From Brienomyrus brachyistius (taxonomy: Eukaryota > Chordata > Actinopteri > Osteoglossiformes > Mormyridae), in the NCBI RefSeq assembly GCF_023856365.1, contig NC_064553.1:19741453-19805452 (forward strand): 64,000 nucleotides of DNA. The letters run 5' to 3'. The notes under the pieces are model-generated. The model searched no databases and had not been told where the DNA came from. It saw nothing but the letters and a program-made list of their open reading frames with translations. Numbering within the stretch: position 1 is the first letter of the stretch; each line of letters begins with the position of its first letter. Positions 61,301 to 64,000 of this stretch are shown in pieces. The translations under genes and the position numbers were made by a program.

Positions 61301-64000
61301 GAAGTCTTTAAACTGCTTCAACAAATCAGTTTAAATGCCTCTACTGTAGGCAGAACATCAGTTTTCAAGGTGTTTAGAAAGCATAGTTACTTTGTATGCA
61401 TGGACTGTTGATAACTGTTTTCTTAATGACCTTCTACTTGCTGCTGTTTTCACAAGTGTAATTGTCTGTAGCATATACATCTATAAAAGTTAAGCTAGAA
61501 GAGCAGGATACAGAAGTGTGTATGGGATTTTTCACGTCTTGAGAATTTACTGCAGCCCAGTTGTTGAAAATTTCATATTCACCGTAAATATTAAAATTAA
61601 AATTACAATCAGATTAAAGCATTCAACGGTTGAATGCTTTAATCTGATTGTAATTTTAATTTAAAATTTTAATATTTACGGTGAATATGAAACTTTCAAC
61701 AACTGGGCTGCAGCAGTATTAGTTAGCCTAGTGTACCAACTTAAAGGCTACACATGACATTTCTCACTAGCGAGGTAATAACAGCGCTGCATCTTAAAGC
61801 AGACTTACAGTTTAGAGACGGTGCTTCAGAACACTGTTGAGAGACACACAGAGGTAGCCTAATTCATACAAGCTCTCTCTCTCTTTCTCTGTGTCTCTGT
61901 CTCTCTCGCTCTCTTTCTAATAACTTCATTATTAACTGCATTAGTCTGCTATCAACGGCTCAAGCCTCCATTGCCAGCTTTAAAATGACGTTTTGGAACT
62001 AGCAAAAGAGTCGTTGGATGAGATGCGGAAGAAATAATCCTACTCACAATGGCGATTTAAGTAGAAAAACCGGACGAATCCCTTGAAATATATCATCTGA
62101 TCGATGTCTTGAGGTGTGGCAACTGTAGTATGAGCGGAATAATTGACTCCGGACCGTTGAATTATTAGAAAATAATGCACACCCGAGGTGTAACGGCCAC
62201 TCCGCTTCGCGTCGTGGCCGCATTACCACCTCGGGTGTGCATTATTTTCTAGTAATTCAACGGCCCGTCGTCAATTATTCCTTACATATTCAACAGAAAA
62301 AACATAATGCACCTTTTTATTTGTACACTGCTGGAATGAGGCAATGATTTGCTTAATGCTTTGTGGATGCCTAAAAGTAATTAAACATAATATTGACTGA
62401 AAAATAAGGGTGTTTCAAGGGGCTGGTCATGGATGTATGTGCAACTTTGTTTTTTTTGGGGGGGGTATAGGGTGTCATATACACAGAAAAATACTAATAA
62501 ATAATCTGTCTTATGGAATATAGATTGTAACTCTTGTTGTTGTTAGTCATCGGACTTGAAATTTAACGATCTGTTTCTTATGTCCCAAGAAAATTTACAG
62601 AGAAACTTCAACTTAAACCACATGTGCCTGGCACAAACTTTGTTTTCTGATATATAGATTTTTCCTGTGCTTTTGCTTGAAGAATAGAGCTGGGTGATAA
62701 AACAATAATCACGATATAATTTCCCGCGATATCGATGCCAAATGCTCAATAAAAATTTCATATAATTTTAGACGCAACATGCTGCTGGCTACAGACTTTG
62801 CATCACAAAATGAGCTCTTTCTCTGACTACTTGTCAGAACACCAAAACAGAATGCAATAGGGCAGGTAGGCAGACAACAGACGTTTTGTCACGTCGACTT
62901 TAATGTCGAACCACTTCTTTTTAATTTCGGCCACCGTGCGAATAGATAAAAACACTTTTAACTGACTCCACCACGTTCTGCCGCTCCGTCAACTTTAGTG
63001 CTGATGGCACTAATTAAACCACCAAATATCACTTTTCTTTTCTCGATTTCTGTTAACGTGACCTCCACTTCAAACTCGCTGAAGTACTTATTTTTCCCCA
63101 CGTGGTGTATCCATTGTTGTTTAAGAAAAACAGAACAAAGCGGGTTTTTATACAGATTTACATATGCAAATATGCTTAATCATGGGCGGGTCGGGGAGGG
63201 GGGGGGTGGCTGTGGGCTCGTTCACGTACATAAAATTTTGCGCTCATTGGCATTTATAAAGGGAATGTGCGTCGATCTGTGCTTACGCAAAGTTTTATGC
63301 ATCTGGATTTTTTTTTTGCTTACGTACATTCCTAGTTTTAATGTGAATTCTACGCACGTCGTTATACATGAGGCCCCTGGACTTTTACTCTCTGAACCTA
63401 AATTATCTAACTCTGGTAATAATCCACAGAGAATTAAGAAAAGGTAGGAAAAATGGAGGCTGCAGCATTCCGACGGCTAAAATACCTTTTATGCTATTTG
63501 GTACACGTAGCGCTTTTAATTTTTAGCAGGTTTTCAGCTCTTTTTTGAACAGAGAGCTCCATAAAGTGGGGACAGAAAATATAGCATGTTCCAGAAGCAT
63601 CATTTTGGCACATGTTTGTTAAGTTCTGTCGATAAAGTATAGTTTATAACTAGGATTAACAGGTTTCTTCGGTTTTAATTCCGGAGTAAAAATCATCATT
63701 TAAACAGGAGAGAAATGATGACCTGACATTAATCACGATAATTATCGATATCGACTGATATGAATTTTATAATCGTGATGACATTTTTGGTCATATTGTC
63801 CAGCTCTATTGAAGAATTACTATTATTTTGTACCGTGGGGTGTGTGTCTGCCTATGGAGCCTCAGCGTGTGAAGCTGAGCTGCTGGGGTAGCATTATTTT
63901 CTGCTGCGAAACTCCTTTACTCCAGTTTACCCATTTTCATTAGGACTTTCTCACTGAGCTGATCATGTCTGAGGCAGCCACCTGGGTGCACCATGATGTG
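14831..64000 (+). CDS. rasal2: rasal2, SynGAP-family Ras GTPase-activating protein, 5' part (nine exons, runs off the right edge)
   Basis: RASAL2 is a Ras GAP that speeds GTP hydrolysis on Ras at the plasma membrane. The exons join in consistent phase to about 498 residues. Order: a divergent N-terminus; a PH domain split over exons 1-7 ([20 protein letters not shown] ... [14 protein letters not shown] ... [11 protein letters not shown]); the SynGAP-family block [20 protein letters not shown] with RLPSLR, which favours RASAL2 over DAB2IP; a C2 domain in exon 8 ([13 protein letters not shown] ... KWYPVSTP); and [17 protein letters not shown] followed by [10 protein letters not shown]. The RasGAP domain lies beyond 64000. 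Mammalian DHX9 and RASAL2 both map to 1q25, which fits the neighbour. This copy is rather divergent, so a teleost paralogue is possible. Confidence 0.92.
15530..16010 (+). repeat. interspersed repeat of the same family as 4446-4714
   Basis: The order is aatttatatatcac, caaagtgctttaaaa, cttgttccacagacggggag and gtaaacctagta. This layout is frequent in teleost dispersed repeats. It lies in rasal2 intron 1, 0.5 kb after exon 1. Confidence 0.5.
16492..16723. mobile_element. hAT-like MITE
   Basis: The left end caggggtcaccaaca and the right end ggttggtgatccc are inverted, typical of small non-autonomous hAT elements. The expected final CTG is mutated and no clean 8-bp duplication remains. Confidence 0.6.
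17145..18245. mobile_element. 1.1-kb DNA element with ~210-bp terminal inverted repeats
   Basis: 17145-17353 (gggtcagtccgtgccaaatc...) is inverted at 18033-18245 (...gatttggcatggactgaccc). The arms carry scattered differences. Possible ATTT duplications flank it. The 0.68-kb interior has only short frames (such as 17665-17375 minus) with no recognisable transposase. The superfamily is unassigned; it is probably non-autonomous. Confidence 0.8.
18392..18620 (+). mobile_element. tRNA-derived SINE
   Basis: The A-box-like tcgcttaatggttaggga and B-box caggtttgaatcccc are followed by a body (gaggtaccctgagcaaggta, gttaaatgcagaggacacat) shared by a common teleost SINE. It ends in an acaataacaattaatca tail. 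It lies in rasal2 intron 1. Confidence 0.8.
18870..18901 (+). repeat. (AG)n microsatellite
   Basis: About 16 uninterrupted AG units follow tatgtctgtg. Confidence 0.95.
18902..21550. other. rasal2 intron 1 stretch, little recognised
   Basis: It contains one hAT-like end at 19206-19240 (tagggctgcacaattaata) and otherwise unassigned AT-rich sequence. The short frames around 19.4-20.2 kb show no domain. Confidence 0.4.
21630..22290 (+). pseudogene. Tc1-like transposase pseudogene
   Basis: Shifting frames give [20 protein letters not shown] at the start and [11 protein letters not shown] plus [20 protein letters not shown] near the end. These are landmarks of a widespread fish Tc1 transposase. 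Stops and frameshifts separate the pieces and the DDE core is not intact. The terminal repeats could not be placed. Confidence 0.75.
22425..22560 (+). mobile_element. L1-type reverse transcriptase fragment
   Basis: The reading [20 protein letters not shown] matches the [20 protein letters not shown] block at the start of fish L1 reverse transcriptases. Only about 40 residues survive. Confidence 0.55.
22619..23440. mobile_element. Tc1-related non-autonomous fragment split by a SINE
   Basis: The left end acagtgggtataaaaagtgt and the bodies on both sides of the SINE (22619-22857 and 23213-23440) look like one teleost Tc1-derived element. The right terminus is unclear. Confidence 0.4.
22858..23212 (-). 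mobile_element. full-length tRNA-headed SINE with exact 13-bp target-site duplication
   Basis: On the minus strand it starts ggcggcatggtggtgcagtg (A-box) with the B-box gggttcgagtctccgcc, and ends in (ATGG)n at 22858. The duplication cactttttgattt is at 22845-22857 and 23213-23225. It is the same family as 32610-32951 and 45844-46022. Confidence 0.92.
24501..24548 (+). repeat. old SINE-like repeat, left part
   Basis: gagggctggagcctatcgca and ccctggatgggatgggg correspond to the 3' body of older fish SINEs. It continues at 27800-27925 beyond the inserted transposon nest. Confidence 0.6.
24925..26429 (+). mobile_element. Tc1-like element inserted in the hAT element
   Basis: The ends cacagacgtggacaaatttc and the complement of gaaatt-like caaatttgtccacgtgtgtg are inverted, with TA on both sides (24923-24924, 26430-26431). 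The length of about 1.5 kb is usual for Tc1. Confidence 0.85.
25290..26180 (+). pseudogene. Tc1-like transposase, decayed
   Basis: Pieces in several frames resemble a Tc1 transposase: a region around 25690-25740 reading [15 protein letters not shown] (first catalytic D), 25800-25870 ([24 protein letters not shown]) and 26030-26060 (NPIEH, catalytic E). Stops and frameshifts disable it. Confidence 0.75.
26768..27602. mobile_element. second hAT-type element inside the nest
   Basis: The ends tagggctgtcacaatcatga and the complement of attgtgacaggccta are inverted. The exact 8-bp duplication gcctgtaa flanks it at 26760-26767 and 27603-27610. No transposase remains. Confidence 0.85.
27187..27457. 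mobile_element. hAT MITE inside the second hAT element
   Basis: A 271-bp GC-rich element with ends catggacgaattatggg and the complement cagggacggattacgga. The exact 8-bp duplication agtgtacc is at 27179-27186 and 27458-27465. A CCACCA-rich run lies at 27247-27279. Confidence 0.85.
27800..27925 (+). repeat. old SINE-like repeat, right part
   Basis: The sequence from ccattgcaggacacactt to ctcacccagtgtggggac continues the repeat interrupted at 24548. The two parts together show the pre-insertion site of the 3.2-kb nest. Confidence 0.6.
28602..30249 (+). mobile_element. intact Tc1-like transposon
   Basis: A perfect 30-bp terminal inverted repeat (tacagtgctcagcataaatg followed by agtacacccc) lies at both ends, with TA dinucleotides outside. 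Internal copies of the tgagtacacccc part at 28807 and, degenerate, at 30033 give an IR/DR layout like that of Sleeping Beauty-type elements. It is 1.65 kb long and encodes one uninterrupted transposase. Confidence 0.95.
28988..30013 (+). CDS. Tc1-like DDE transposase, intact (341 aa)
   Basis: This enzyme cuts and pastes its own transposon at TA sites. The N-terminal half has two helix-turn-helix DNA-binding regions ([20 protein letters not shown] and the [20 protein letters not shown] region), with a GRPRK AT-hook-like motif between them. The catalytic triad is complete: [15 protein letters not shown], and NPIEHLWG, with 34 residues between the second D and the E (DD34E). A conserved [10 protein letters not shown] block is present, and the C-terminus HGGHTKY is family-typical. 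The frame is open from 28913, but MAPHGREMS at 28988 is the usual family start and gives the usual length of about 340 aa. There are no stops or frameshifts, and it lies within an element with perfect ends. Confidence 0.95.
   Translation: MAPHGREMSQNLRKAIISLHKKGEGYKKISKALPISQNTVAKVIQKFKKDGSATILQRRPGRPRKLTSREERLLMRRVEENRHASSLQLAKVVESQTGVTVSRDTIRRTLQRNGMHGYRPRRKPLLKPMHKKARLEFARAHAEKDEDYWDSILWSDETKIPVFGTTCFKTVWRRKGEDFKEKCMVPTVKHGGGSVLMWGCMSAAGVGELHFIDGIMNSTMYCSILKEKMLPSLHALGRRALFQHDNDPKHTSKATVAFLKKNRVKVIEWPSMSPDLNPIEHLWGILKRQVEHHSPSSIQALKQVILEGWKKIDVAICRQLVHSMPRRLGAVLKNHGGHTKY
30665..32596. other. rasal2 intron 1 stretch, nothing recognised
   Basis: No transposon termini, conserved coding pieces or exon-like segments were found here. 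Short frames such as 31194-31478 show no domain. Confidence 0.4.
32610..32951 (+). mobile_element. full-length tRNA-headed SINE with exact 13-bp target-site duplication
   Basis: It starts ggcggcatggtggtgcagtg, has the B-box gggttcgagtttccgcc, and ends ggaaaatggatgg. The duplication atattcaaaaaag is at 32597-32609 and 32952-32964. Confidence 0.93.
33560..33930 (-). repeat. dispersed repeat shared with 37430-37660
   Basis: The minus-strand block with tggctggagtgccaatcc, caccaacccccaaaattt and cttgcagagccggatgcagt recurs on the plus strand at 37562-37640. It may be a LINE tail or a SINE; the family is not named. Confidence 0.55.
34150..35046 (+). mobile_element. Tc1-like element, 5'-truncated
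   Basis: The right terminal repeat ends atttatggacctgactg followed by TA at 35047. The coding part is below. No left terminal repeat was found; the left end merges into another repeat. Confidence 0.7.
34305..34796 (+). pseudogene. Tc1-like transposase, C-terminal half
   Basis: The open frame of 162 residues contains [20 protein letters not shown], the second catalytic D in [18 protein letters not shown], and [18 protein letters not shown] with the catalytic E. The N-terminal DNA-binding part and the first catalytic D are absent upstream, so this is a truncated gene. Confidence 0.85.
35049..37010 (-). mobile_element. non-LTR retrotransposon remnant (endonuclease and reverse transcriptase pieces)
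   Basis: Read on the minus strand, an endonuclease piece ([34 protein letters not shown]; about 36880-36730) is followed by RT pieces: [20 protein letters not shown] (36030-35960), [20 protein letters not shown] (35822-35760) and [11 protein letters not shown] (about 35555-35530), with the FADD catalytic motif. Many stops interrupt it. The 3' segment (35170-35280) is a common fish LINE sequence. The clade is not assigned with certainty. Confidence 0.8.
37430..37660 (+). repeat. dispersed repeat inserted among LINE debris (same family as 33560-33930)
   Basis: It shares tggctggagtgccaatccca and cacttgcagggccagatgca with the copy at 33.6-33.9 kb, in the opposite orientation. It breaks the frame of the surrounding LINE pieces. 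Confidence 0.55.
37661..38620 (-). mobile_element. second non-LTR retrotransposon fragment (post-endonuclease region)
   Basis: Minus-strand pieces read [11 protein letters not shown] (near 38580), [20 protein letters not shown] (about 38065-38005), then [20 protein letters not shown] and [20 protein letters not shown] (37800-37640). This is the linker before the RT domain in a common fish LINE. It ends 250 bp before rasal2 exon 2. Confidence 0.75.
38868..38995 (+). CDS. rasal2: rasal2 exon 2 (PH domain)
   Basis: Acceptor tgtccag; two bases complete the split glycine codon. It encodes [18 protein letters not shown] then [21 protein letters not shown] and ends in phase 0 before gtgagatg. It matches [15 protein letters not shown] of RASAL2. 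An alternative donor (gtgagc at 38977) would shorten it by 19 bases and break the frame. Confidence 0.92.
39001..40080. other. rasal2 intron 2, nothing recognised
   Basis: Only short frames without motifs. No repeat termini were detected by eye. Confidence 0.4.
40091..40202 (+). CDS. rasal2: rasal2 exon 3
   Basis: Acceptor gtgacag; phase 0 start; 112 bases leaving one base over before gtacgtc. It contains [18 protein letters not shown], which matches RCLRRTVSVPSEGQFPEY of RASAL2. Confidence 0.92.
40861..41159 (-). repeat. 3' LTR
   Basis: It is the left of two direct repeats. It contains aagcaggaagcgggaaaggc and acatcaactaacattaatga, both found again at 42800-42840. Confidence 0.75.
42009..42254 (-). 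CDS. proline/alanine-rich frame in the LTR element
   Basis: An 81-residue frame [20 protein letters not shown] ending in SLEVDKLE. Neighbouring frames (42660-42364 with an [20 protein letters not shown] start, and 41987-40875 rich in proline and leucine) are similar in composition. They may be pieces of one former gag-like product broken by frameshifts, or simply open because of GC-rich composition. Confidence 0.25.
   Translation of the reverse strand: MPISPAWDLPVSPVNDPPAAAATPKALPPLPPPAAAAMPEAPLPAPVTATPVTPVLPAPVPEEVPKSPTTAPPSLEVDKLE
42691..42982 (-). repeat. 5' LTR
   Basis: It matches the 3' LTR apart from scattered substitutions and a few short indels. The inner end is tctcaggg instead of tgtcaggg. 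That the two LTRs differ noticeably suggests the insertion is not recent. Confidence 0.75.
43631..44892 (-). mobile_element. Tc1-like element with decayed transposase
   Basis: The inverted ends are ccctcgtggagaaaaaaatt-aagcaccc and the complement of gggtgcttaac-tatttttttgtcactga, next to TA dinucleotides. The length of about 1.26 kb fits Tc1. Confidence 0.85.
43690..44779 (-). pseudogene. Tc1-like transposase pseudogene
   Basis: It starts [20 protein letters not shown] then [21 protein letters not shown] later 100-residue frame (44523-44221) holds [20 protein letters not shown] and [18 protein letters not shown], where the first catalytic D of the usual FSDES is replaced by N (FSNES). Stops lie between the pieces. 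Confidence 0.8.
45136..45194 (+). repeat. left arm of a 59-bp inverted repeat pair
   Basis: From ctttggcactcgacctatgg to ctcctcctcg; the inverted copy is at 46479-46537 with at most a few mismatches. The pair encloses 1.28 kb made of L1 debris and a SINE. Confidence 0.8.
45844..46022 (+). mobile_element. 5'-truncated SINE with exact 12-bp target-site duplication
   Basis: Only the 3' half of the family at 32610 is present (from aattgcccatgggtgtgcat to (ATGG)n). It is still flanked by ataatcgtatgt at 45832-45843 and 46023-46034, so the truncation happened at insertion. Confidence 0.92.
46479..46537 (-). repeat. right arm of the 59-bp inverted repeat pair
   Basis: Complement of the arm at 45136-45194. 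The pair may be the ends of a DNA transposon; no TSD or transposase was identified. Confidence 0.8.
47911..47938 (+). repeat. (TA)n(CA)n microsatellite
   Basis: tatatata followed by cacacaca, directly at the left end of a Tc1-like element. Confidence 0.9.
47937..49325 (+). mobile_element. Tc1-like element, decayed
   Basis: The left end cagtatctcacaaaagtgag is inverted at the right as tcactttggtgagatattg. The right end runs into a GT microsatellite, so the last bases are lost. Confidence 0.8.
48308..49283 (+). pseudogene. Tc1-like transposase pseudogene
   Basis: It starts [14 protein letters not shown] and ends with the usual HGGHTKY and a stop. The longest piece (48685-49083) includes [20 protein letters not shown]. 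The second catalytic motif reads QHNNPKHTS instead of [10 protein letters not shown], which removes the aspartate, and frameshifts occur at about 48360, 48760 and 49080. Confidence 0.85.
49325..49414 (+). repeat. (GT)n / (TA)n / (CA)n microsatellite
   Basis: An interrupted GT run, a tatatatgtat core, then CA repeats. This makes a potential GT/CA hairpin. Confidence 0.95.
49530..53290. other. rasal2 intron 3 stretch, little recognised
   Basis: It contains possible decayed hAT-like ends at 51147 (agggctgcttgatatg) and 51539 (complement tagagatgcacaatatg) without a matching duplication. A T-run and G-run pair lies at 53047-53072. No coding evidence was seen. Confidence 0.35.
53296..53826. mobile_element. 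MITE-like element with ~110-120-bp inverted arms
   Basis: 53296-53418 (catctgtatataaatgaggt ... ctagttgac) is inverted at 53717-53826 (gtcaactaccaattc ... catacagatg) with scattered differences. The spacer is about 300 bp. No transposase. Confidence 0.75.
54851..55220. mobile_element. palindromic MITE
   Basis: The left end ttggtaacgctttatattaa pairs with the right end ttaatgtaaatgttaccg. The centre (tacattaataacaagcatta ... taatgtttgttattaatgta) is also self-complementary. The family is abundant in teleosts; no name is assigned. Confidence 0.7.
55835..56037 (+). repeat. teleost LINE/SINE 3' tail
   Basis: tttcttccttctagggagtt, ccttgccactgtcgcct, ctgtaaagcgctttgagaca and a (TTG)n end. This tail is widespread in fish genomes. 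It lies 100 bp before rasal2 exon 4. Confidence 0.6.
56137..56243 (+). CDS. rasal2: rasal2 exon 4
   Basis: 107 bases after ttgtag. It encodes [20 protein letters not shown] then [15 protein letters not shown]. The AERSPRR-SISG and SPFKVP blocks match RASAL2. The donor gttagtg is weaker than consensus. Confidence 0.93.
56313..56722. mobile_element. hAT MITE with exact 8-bp duplication
   Basis: The ends cagtgattctcaaccc and ggttgaaaaccactg are inverted. ttctagaa is at 56305-56312 and 56723-56730. It begins 70 bp after rasal2 exon 4. Confidence 0.9.
57301..57413 (+). CDS. rasal2: rasal2 exon 5
   Basis: 113 bases after gttatag, phase 0 start, two bases left over before gtaagac. It encodes [20 protein letters not shown] then [17 protein letters not shown], the basic block shared by SynGAP, DAB2IP and RASAL2. 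Confidence 0.95.
57414..58200 (+). other. rasal2 intron 5
   Basis: It holds a hAT-like fragment near 57952 (caggggtagccagtctta, agggccagtgtgtatgcagg). Nothing else is recognised. Confidence 0.4.
58201..58351 (+). CDS. rasal2: rasal2 exon 6
   Basis: 151 bases after gccctag; one base completes the lysine codon. It encodes [20 protein letters not shown] and later [18 protein letters not shown], which matches [16 protein letters not shown] of RASAL2. The SRSHESLL motif of mammalian RASAL2 is changed to NDSHPDSLL here. Confidence 0.95.
58528..58550 (+). repeat. poly(T) run in rasal2 intron 6
   Basis: About 23 consecutive T, possibly the reverse of a retrotransposon poly(A) tail. Confidence 0.8.
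58930..59150 (+). repeat. interspersed repeat (tatatagcacctttcac family)
   Basis: tttttatatagcacctttca, caaggcactttacat and then a purine-rich stretch. The layout is like 4446-4714 and 15530-16010. Confidence 0.4.
59315..59921. mobile_element. MITE-like element with inverted ends
   Basis: ggctgggatgcaccaacatg at the left pairs with catgttggtgcaacccagcc at the right. The interior repeats aggtttaa / ttaaacc and attaatcc motifs. No coding sequence; flanking duplication not resolved. Confidence 0.7.
60236..60334 (+). CDS. rasal2: rasal2 exon 7 (end of PH domain)
   Basis: 99 bases, phase 0 at both ends, after tttag and before gtgcat. It encodes [20 protein letters not shown] then [13 protein letters not shown], including the invariant tryptophan of the PH C-terminal helix. 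Confidence 0.95.
60594..61142 (+). CDS. rasal2: rasal2 exon 8 (C2 domain)
   Basis: 549 bases (183 codons), phase 0 at both ends, after ctacag and before gtaagc. It starts [20 protein letters not shown], carries [20 protein letters not shown] and [16 protein letters not shown], and ends [18 protein letters not shown]. It covers the whole C2 domain and the link to the RasGAP fold. Confidence 0.97.
61551..61712. repeat. 162-bp near-perfect palindrome
   Basis: tgcagcccagttgttgaaa pairs with ttcaacaactgggctgca, centred near 61631 (attcaacggttgaat) with almost no spacer. It lies in rasal2 intron 8. It may be a palindromic MITE. Confidence 0.85.
61871..61918 (+). repeat. (CT)n pyrimidine-rich microsatellite
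   Basis: Imperfect CTCTCT/TTCTCTGT run. Confidence 0.85.
62136..62281. repeat. 146-bp palindrome, possible MITE
   Basis: ggaataattgactccgga and accgttgaattattagaaaa pair with the complement ending tcaattattcc. The arms are about 65 bp and contain aatgcacacccgaggtg. The loop includes ccgcttcgcg. The centre is more GC-rich than its surroundings. Confidence 0.85.
62685..63808. mobile_element. hAT element with exact 8-bp duplication, ending 135 bp before rasal2 exon 9
   Basis: The ends tagagctgggtgataaaa and the complement of tcatattgtccagctcta are inverted. ttgaagaa is at 62677-62684 and 63809-63816. The interior includes a Harbinger-like remnant (62880-63130). Confidence 0.88.
62880..63130 (-). 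pseudogene. Harbinger MYB/SANT-like protein remnant
   Basis: The minus-strand reading [20 protein letters not shown] followed by a broken stretch resembles the FSEFEIEVLVSEVEKRK start of the MYB-like protein encoded by fish Harbinger elements. It is interrupted by stops. The nearby gcgtacgcac-like sequences at 63230-63380 also fit a Harbinger remnant. Confidence 0.5.
63944..64000 (+). CDS. rasal2: rasal2 exon 9, partial
   Basis: After the acceptor cattag it reads [19 protein letters not shown] to the window edge, in phase with exon 8. The family sequence here is DFLTDLVMSEVDRCGEHDV, so the start fits but the middle is unusually diverged. Confidence 0.85.

Noticed and set aside
14831..64000. 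DAB2IP or SYNGAP1 instead of RASAL2
   Set aside because: [31 protein letters not shown] and the neighbouring dhx9 fit RASAL2 better, although the family is closely related and [15 protein letters not shown] is nearer to DAB2IP. A paralogue is not excluded.
1..64000. CRISPR arrays, prokaryotic operons, Shine-Dalgarno sites, intrinsic terminators
   Set aside because: None seen; the spliced genes and repeats show vertebrate nuclear DNA, so these categories do not apply.

Overview
The window is nuclear genomic DNA of a bony fish, almost certainly a teleost. It has spliced vertebrate genes with long introns, many Tc1-like and hAT transposons, tRNA-headed SINEs and L1-type and other LINE fragments. 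The species cannot be fixed from the sequence. Two protein-coding genes lie head to head.

Left arm (1-6.0 kb, minus strand): the 5' part of dhx9 (RNA helicase A), nine coding exons with clean GT-AG joins. They encode both double-stranded-RNA-binding domains and the tryptophan-bearing transactivation segment. The helicase core lies beyond the left edge. Right arm (14.8-64.0 kb, plus strand): the 5' part of rasal2, a SynGAP-family Ras GTPase-activating protein. Nine exons give about 498 residues covering the split PH domain, the C2 domain and the first residues leading to the RasGAP domain, which lies beyond the right edge. Its introns 1 (23.9 kb) and 3 (15.9 kb) hold most of the repeats.

Between the genes (6.0-14.8 kb): the dhx9 5' region with an ETS-type site, then a 1,646-bp near-perfect palindrome (6849-8494) whose 780-bp arms each carry a CRE/ETS-like promoter motif and the start of an unrecognised ORF, then a duplicated ~615-bp repeat (10.3-12.4 kb).

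Repeats inside rasal2: intron 1 has a long-TIR element (17.1-18.2 kb), a five-layer nest of transposons (24.5-27.9 kb), a TTA-flanked element containing a Tc1 element with an intact 341-aa transposase (28.2-30.7 kb), SINEs with exact target-site duplications, and LINE debris up to 38.6 kb. Intron 3 has a 2.1-kb LTR element without pol (40.9-43.0 kb), two decayed Tc1 elements, L1 debris and palindromic MITEs. Later introns hold hAT elements with exact 8-bp duplications.

The two host genes are not known to share a pathway. No CRISPR array, bacterial operon or free-standing RNA gene was seen. The most unusual object is the giant inverted repeat beside dhx9, a gene whose protein acts on double-stranded RNA.
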